Positions 63,594 through 64,000 of a DNA stretch of 64,000 nt are shown piece by piece. Location: the NCBI GenBank assembly GCA_027484985.1, contig JAIXRW010000068.1, positions 1-64,000 of the forward strand, given 5' to 3'. This DNA comes from Rhodobacter sp. Its GTDB lineage: Bacteria > Pseudomonadota > Alphaproteobacteria > Rhodobacterales > Rhodobacteraceae. Positions within the stretch are counted from its first letter, which is position 1; each line of letters opens with the position of its first letter. The notes beneath the pieces are model-generated. The model saw only the letters and a list, made by a program, of their open reading frames with translations. It did not search any database and had not been told where the DNA came from. A program made the position numbers and the translations under genes.

Positions 63594-64000
63594 TCGCCGT
63601 CCATGATCGCGCGGATCAGCATGTGGATATGGTCGGTCACCTCGGCCCCGTCAGAGGTGACGGCCCAAGCCGCCTGTGCCAGACGCGCGGCGCGGTCGGG
63701 GGAAAGCAGGTCGCCCAAAGCCTCGGCCAGATCGGGGGCGCTGCCGACGGCGCGGGCGGCGCGGGCGGCGCCAAGGCGGCCGAAGGTGGTGCCAAAGCGC
63801 CCCGGACGCGGGCCATAGAGGATGGCTGAACCCAGGGCCGCCGCTTCGAGCGGATCGCGCAGGCAGCCCTGACCGGCAAGGCTGCCGCCCATGAAGGTGA
63901 TGGGGGCAAGGCGATACCACAGGCCGTATTCATCGGGGGTGTCGGCGATGTAAACCTCGGTTTCGGGGTCGGGTTCCTGTTCCTTGGAGCGCAGGGCGAC
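63590..64000 (-). CDS. waaA: Kdo transferase WaaA (3' part, runs off window)
   Basis: The visible 136 residues are the C-terminal part of 3-deoxy-D-manno-octulosonic acid transferase, which adds Kdo to lipid [23 protein letters not shown] and [11 protein letters not shown] are in the middle, with the GT-B acceptor/donor region [20 protein letters not shown] after it. The gene continues beyond position 64000, so its start is not seen. Together with lpxK it supports a lipopolysaccharide-bearing cell. Confidence 0.93.
   Translation of the reverse strand, partial: VALRSKEQEPDPETEVYIADTPDEYGLWYRLAPITFMGGSLAGQGCLRDPLEAAALGSAILYGPRPGRFGTTFGRLGAARAARAVGSAPDLAEALGDLLSPDRAARLAQAAWAVTSDGAEVTDHIHMLIRAIMDGE

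Overview
This 64 kb window is a high-GC stretch of an alphaproteobacterial chromosome, most likely from the order Rhodobacterales (Rhodobacter/Roseobacter relatives). The grounds are the gene content (FlbT/FlaF flagellin regulators, a CcrM-type GANTC methylase, CtrA-like DNA sites, a DUF1217 flagellar protein, an SltF-like transglycosylase), the dnaA-dnaN-recF-gyrB neighbourhood behind rpsT, and the dense overlapping operons. No phage, insertion sequence or CRISPR array was seen. No lineage can be proven from sequence reading alone.

Region 1 (1-24653) is a flagellar gene block built from alternating operons: fliF-fliH-fliN-fliP (minus); fliL, a small membrane protein, a MotE-like protein, motA, a large AMIN-like secreted protein, a lytic transglycosylase, flhA, fliR, flhB and a FliJ-sized protein (plus); flgB-flgC-fliE-fliQ-flgF-flgG-flgA-flgH and a second fliL (minus); fliI (plus); flgJ-like, flgN-like, flagellin, flaF, flbT and DUF1217 (minus); fliK-flgD (plus). 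A near-consensus CtrA site lies in the divergent fliF/fliL promoter region. fliG, fliM, motB, flgE, flgI, flgK and flgL are not in the window and may lie to its left.

Region 2 (24693-38434) is housekeeping: a phosphotransferase, ubiB-ubiE (ubiquinone synthesis), mutM (base-excision repair), an enoyl-CoA hydratase, rpsT, and then the replication cluster dnaA, a small secreted protein, dnaN, recF, a VOC protein, a LysE exporter, gyrB and tRNA-Arg(CCT).

Region 3 (38590-47726) holds a LacI-family regulator with its own operator pair, then envelope and polysaccharide genes: an EEP hydrolase, a polytopic GT-C-like protein and a 53-residue membrane protein in one operon with an ABC exporter upstream, divergent from two family-2 glycosyltransferases and an O-acyltransferase. 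tRNA-Lys(TTT) ends the block.

Region 4 (47820-56165) has dapF-mtaB, a repeat-rich structured gap, the two genes of the carboxynorspermidine/carboxyspermidine polyamine route, a membrane-anchored winged-helix protein with a small secreted partner, rnhB, and the cell-cycle DNA methylase ccrM with three GANTC sites in its own leader. Region 5 (56166-64000) has a secreted repeat protein behind a 20-bp palindrome, a TetR regulator, an AlkB-type hydroxylase, mutY, a DciA-like DUF721 protein, a DsbA-family thiol protein, a CoA-transferase, lpxK, and the 3' part of waaA running off the right edge.
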